A stretch of DNA of 64,000 nt from Daphnia carinata (lineage: Eukaryota; Arthropoda; Branchiopoda; Diplostraca; Daphniidae), in assembly GCF_022539665.2 (NCBI RefSeq), contig NC_081337.1, forward strand, positions 10,206,679-10,270,678. Reading direction: 5' to 3'. Below, piece by piece: positions 62,589 to 64,000 of this stretch. Position 1 is the first letter of the stretch, and every line of letters begins with the position of its first letter. The notes below the pieces were generated by a model, which was not told the DNA's origin, made no database searches, and was given only the letters and a program-made list of their open reading frames with translations. The position numbers and the translations under genes were made by a program.

Positions 62589-64000
62589 ATTGAAACGCTA
62601 CTGAAGCTGTTGGAAACAGGACGACGTGATACTTGAAAAAAATAAAATAAAATAAAGAATCTGATCCCCATCTCGTAACGATCTTTGGATGTTACGTAAG
62701 TGGCAAGAATTTTGGCTCCTCCCTTTTTTCTTTTCGTTTTGTTGTCCATTTGCGTCCGGCTCTATTTTTTAAATGCTCTGTTTTTACCTTGCTATTCAAT
62801 TTATCGTTTAAAATCGATGGTTCTCTCTTGCTCAATTTTCCCAGTAGCATCAACTTTAAACGACGTCGCTTTCGTTCTTTCATCATTTAATTCCAATGAG
62901 TTCCGCCTTTTGTATCAGTGGCGCCACTGCTACAACGACTGCCGGCCCTATATTGGCTATTTCATTGCGTTGGCAATAGGGACGCGATTCGTTGAGACGA
63001 TGGCACATATTTATGCTGCACTACAATTGGCCAAGATACAGAAAAAAAAAAAAAAAGAAAGAGACGGAATGAGAAGAAGCCAACATCCAAGACGACCACG
63101 GAACGGCTTTATGCAAAACGAAAAAAAATACGCTGGCCATGGATTGTATAGCTCAATTCGCTCGTCTCCTATTTGACTTTCTTTTATTTTATTTCCATCG
63201 TGCATGTTGAATGGGGACACTAGACGACACTGCAATTGAATTCGATTCCCTCATTTCGCTTCTCTTTACGCATTTTATTTACAGCGGAAAAAAACAGGCT
63301 ACAGTTTATTCATGGGGCGCCTCTTTTTCATGTCTGGCTGCTCGTCATGTGTTTAATGTGTGACGCACAATCCAGCATCCGGCAGATGACTTTTTCTTTT
63401 TTCTTTTGATTCTCTTTGGCTATTTCCATTTGGTCTGTTTCACTTTTGACACACGACGGCGTCTGCGTCAAGAAATCTTGTTTTTCCGACGAATTCTCTG
63501 AATTATTTCGTGCAGTTTTTTAATTCGTTTCCATTTTTTCCTAAATTTTCATTGAATGGTCATAGTTTTATTTATTTTTTTTTGTGTTTTGGCTATCGGT
63601 TGTAGATGCAGATATACATCTATGGTCCATACATGAATTTTGCGATCAATATGTAATCCGACACACAAAAAACCATGCGAGCTATTCTGTTTCAAAGCCA
63701 TAACTCGCATTGCTCGGACTTGCAAACGTCGTGGCTGTTCGAGTACCGCCTGGGCGGCTGTAGCATCAAATGTAAACAACATACAAGCGAAAAGAAAGGG
63801 GGGGGGGGGGAGGCGGAGGGATATAATAGAGATTTCGAGAGCAAATATTCAAGACGCAACATTCGTCTTCATTTAATGTCGAAAGGGAGAAGTATGCCGG
63901 ATGTTGTATTGTGCCTTTCTCTTTTGTGTCTACACGGGTCCTTTTGCCCCGTTTTTAGTTTCTTATGTCAACAAGCGCAGACATACGACTTTTTGTGTGT
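62589..64000. other. Upstream region of the phospholipase A2 gene; nothing recognised
   Basis: Short open frames on both strands (for example 63782-63549 minus, 62700-63176 plus) lack splice sites, domains or codon bias. The phospholipase promoter is expected in the first few hundred bases, but I see no TATA/Inr pair at standard spacing. Confidence 0.4.

Overview
This is eukaryotic DNA with introns, polyadenylation signals and a TATA/Inr core promoter. Many introns in the gene-dense part are only about 60-80 bases. The encoded proteins are animal: muscle-type actin, PIG-A, an anoctamin, a SMARCAL1-type SWI/SNF helicase, a tensin-like SH2 adaptor and a secreted phospholipase A2. Compact introns, a Vasa-like helicase relic with CCHC knuckles, arthropod-style core promoter and very abundant homopolymer tracts fit a crustacean, most likely a cladoceran such as Daphnia. 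The species assignment is inference.

Layout. 1-1.24 kb (+) is the 3' end of a SMARCAL1-like helicase. It runs tail to tail into a complete six-coding-exon actin gene (1.77-4.83 kb, -). After 2.8 kb without a recognised gene comes a complete PIGA gene (7.60-9.54 kb, -). Head to head with it lies a complete 17-coding-exon anoctamin (11.03-15.79 kb, +). For actin, PIGA and the anoctamin I could follow every exon with canonical splice sites and continuous phase (376, 449 and 899 residues).

16-31 kb is accessory in character. It holds a decayed Vasa-like DEAD-box pseudogene (17.0-18.97 kb), cut off beside a 1.9-kb inverted-repeat (foldback) element whose unique core carries three tRNA-like sequences (19.05-20.96 kb). 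It also holds a second, 0.6-kb foldback element (23.33-23.91 kb), two diverged fragments of an unidentified repeated gene (21.2-21.7 and 25.2-28 kb), a small unrecognised gene (29.66-30.48 kb, -), and one copy of a 0.6-kb segment repeated 26 kb away.

31.7-57 kb is dominated by one minus-strand gene for a C-terminal SH2 adaptor. Its last five exons are compact (31.77-33.76 kb). Its 5' exons appear scattered through >13 kb of poly(A)/poly(T)- and microsatellite-rich intron. I propose candidate exons at 43.2, 46.7 and 49.3 kb, including two 23-nt microexons that cannot be used together. 59.24-62.59 kb (-) is a complete four-exon secreted phospholipase A2 gene with a signal peptide and a 2.6-kb first intron.

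The genes do not form a functional cluster. The most unusual items are the tRNA-bearing foldback element, the competing microexons, the long-range duplicated segment and repeated CTCF-like motifs.
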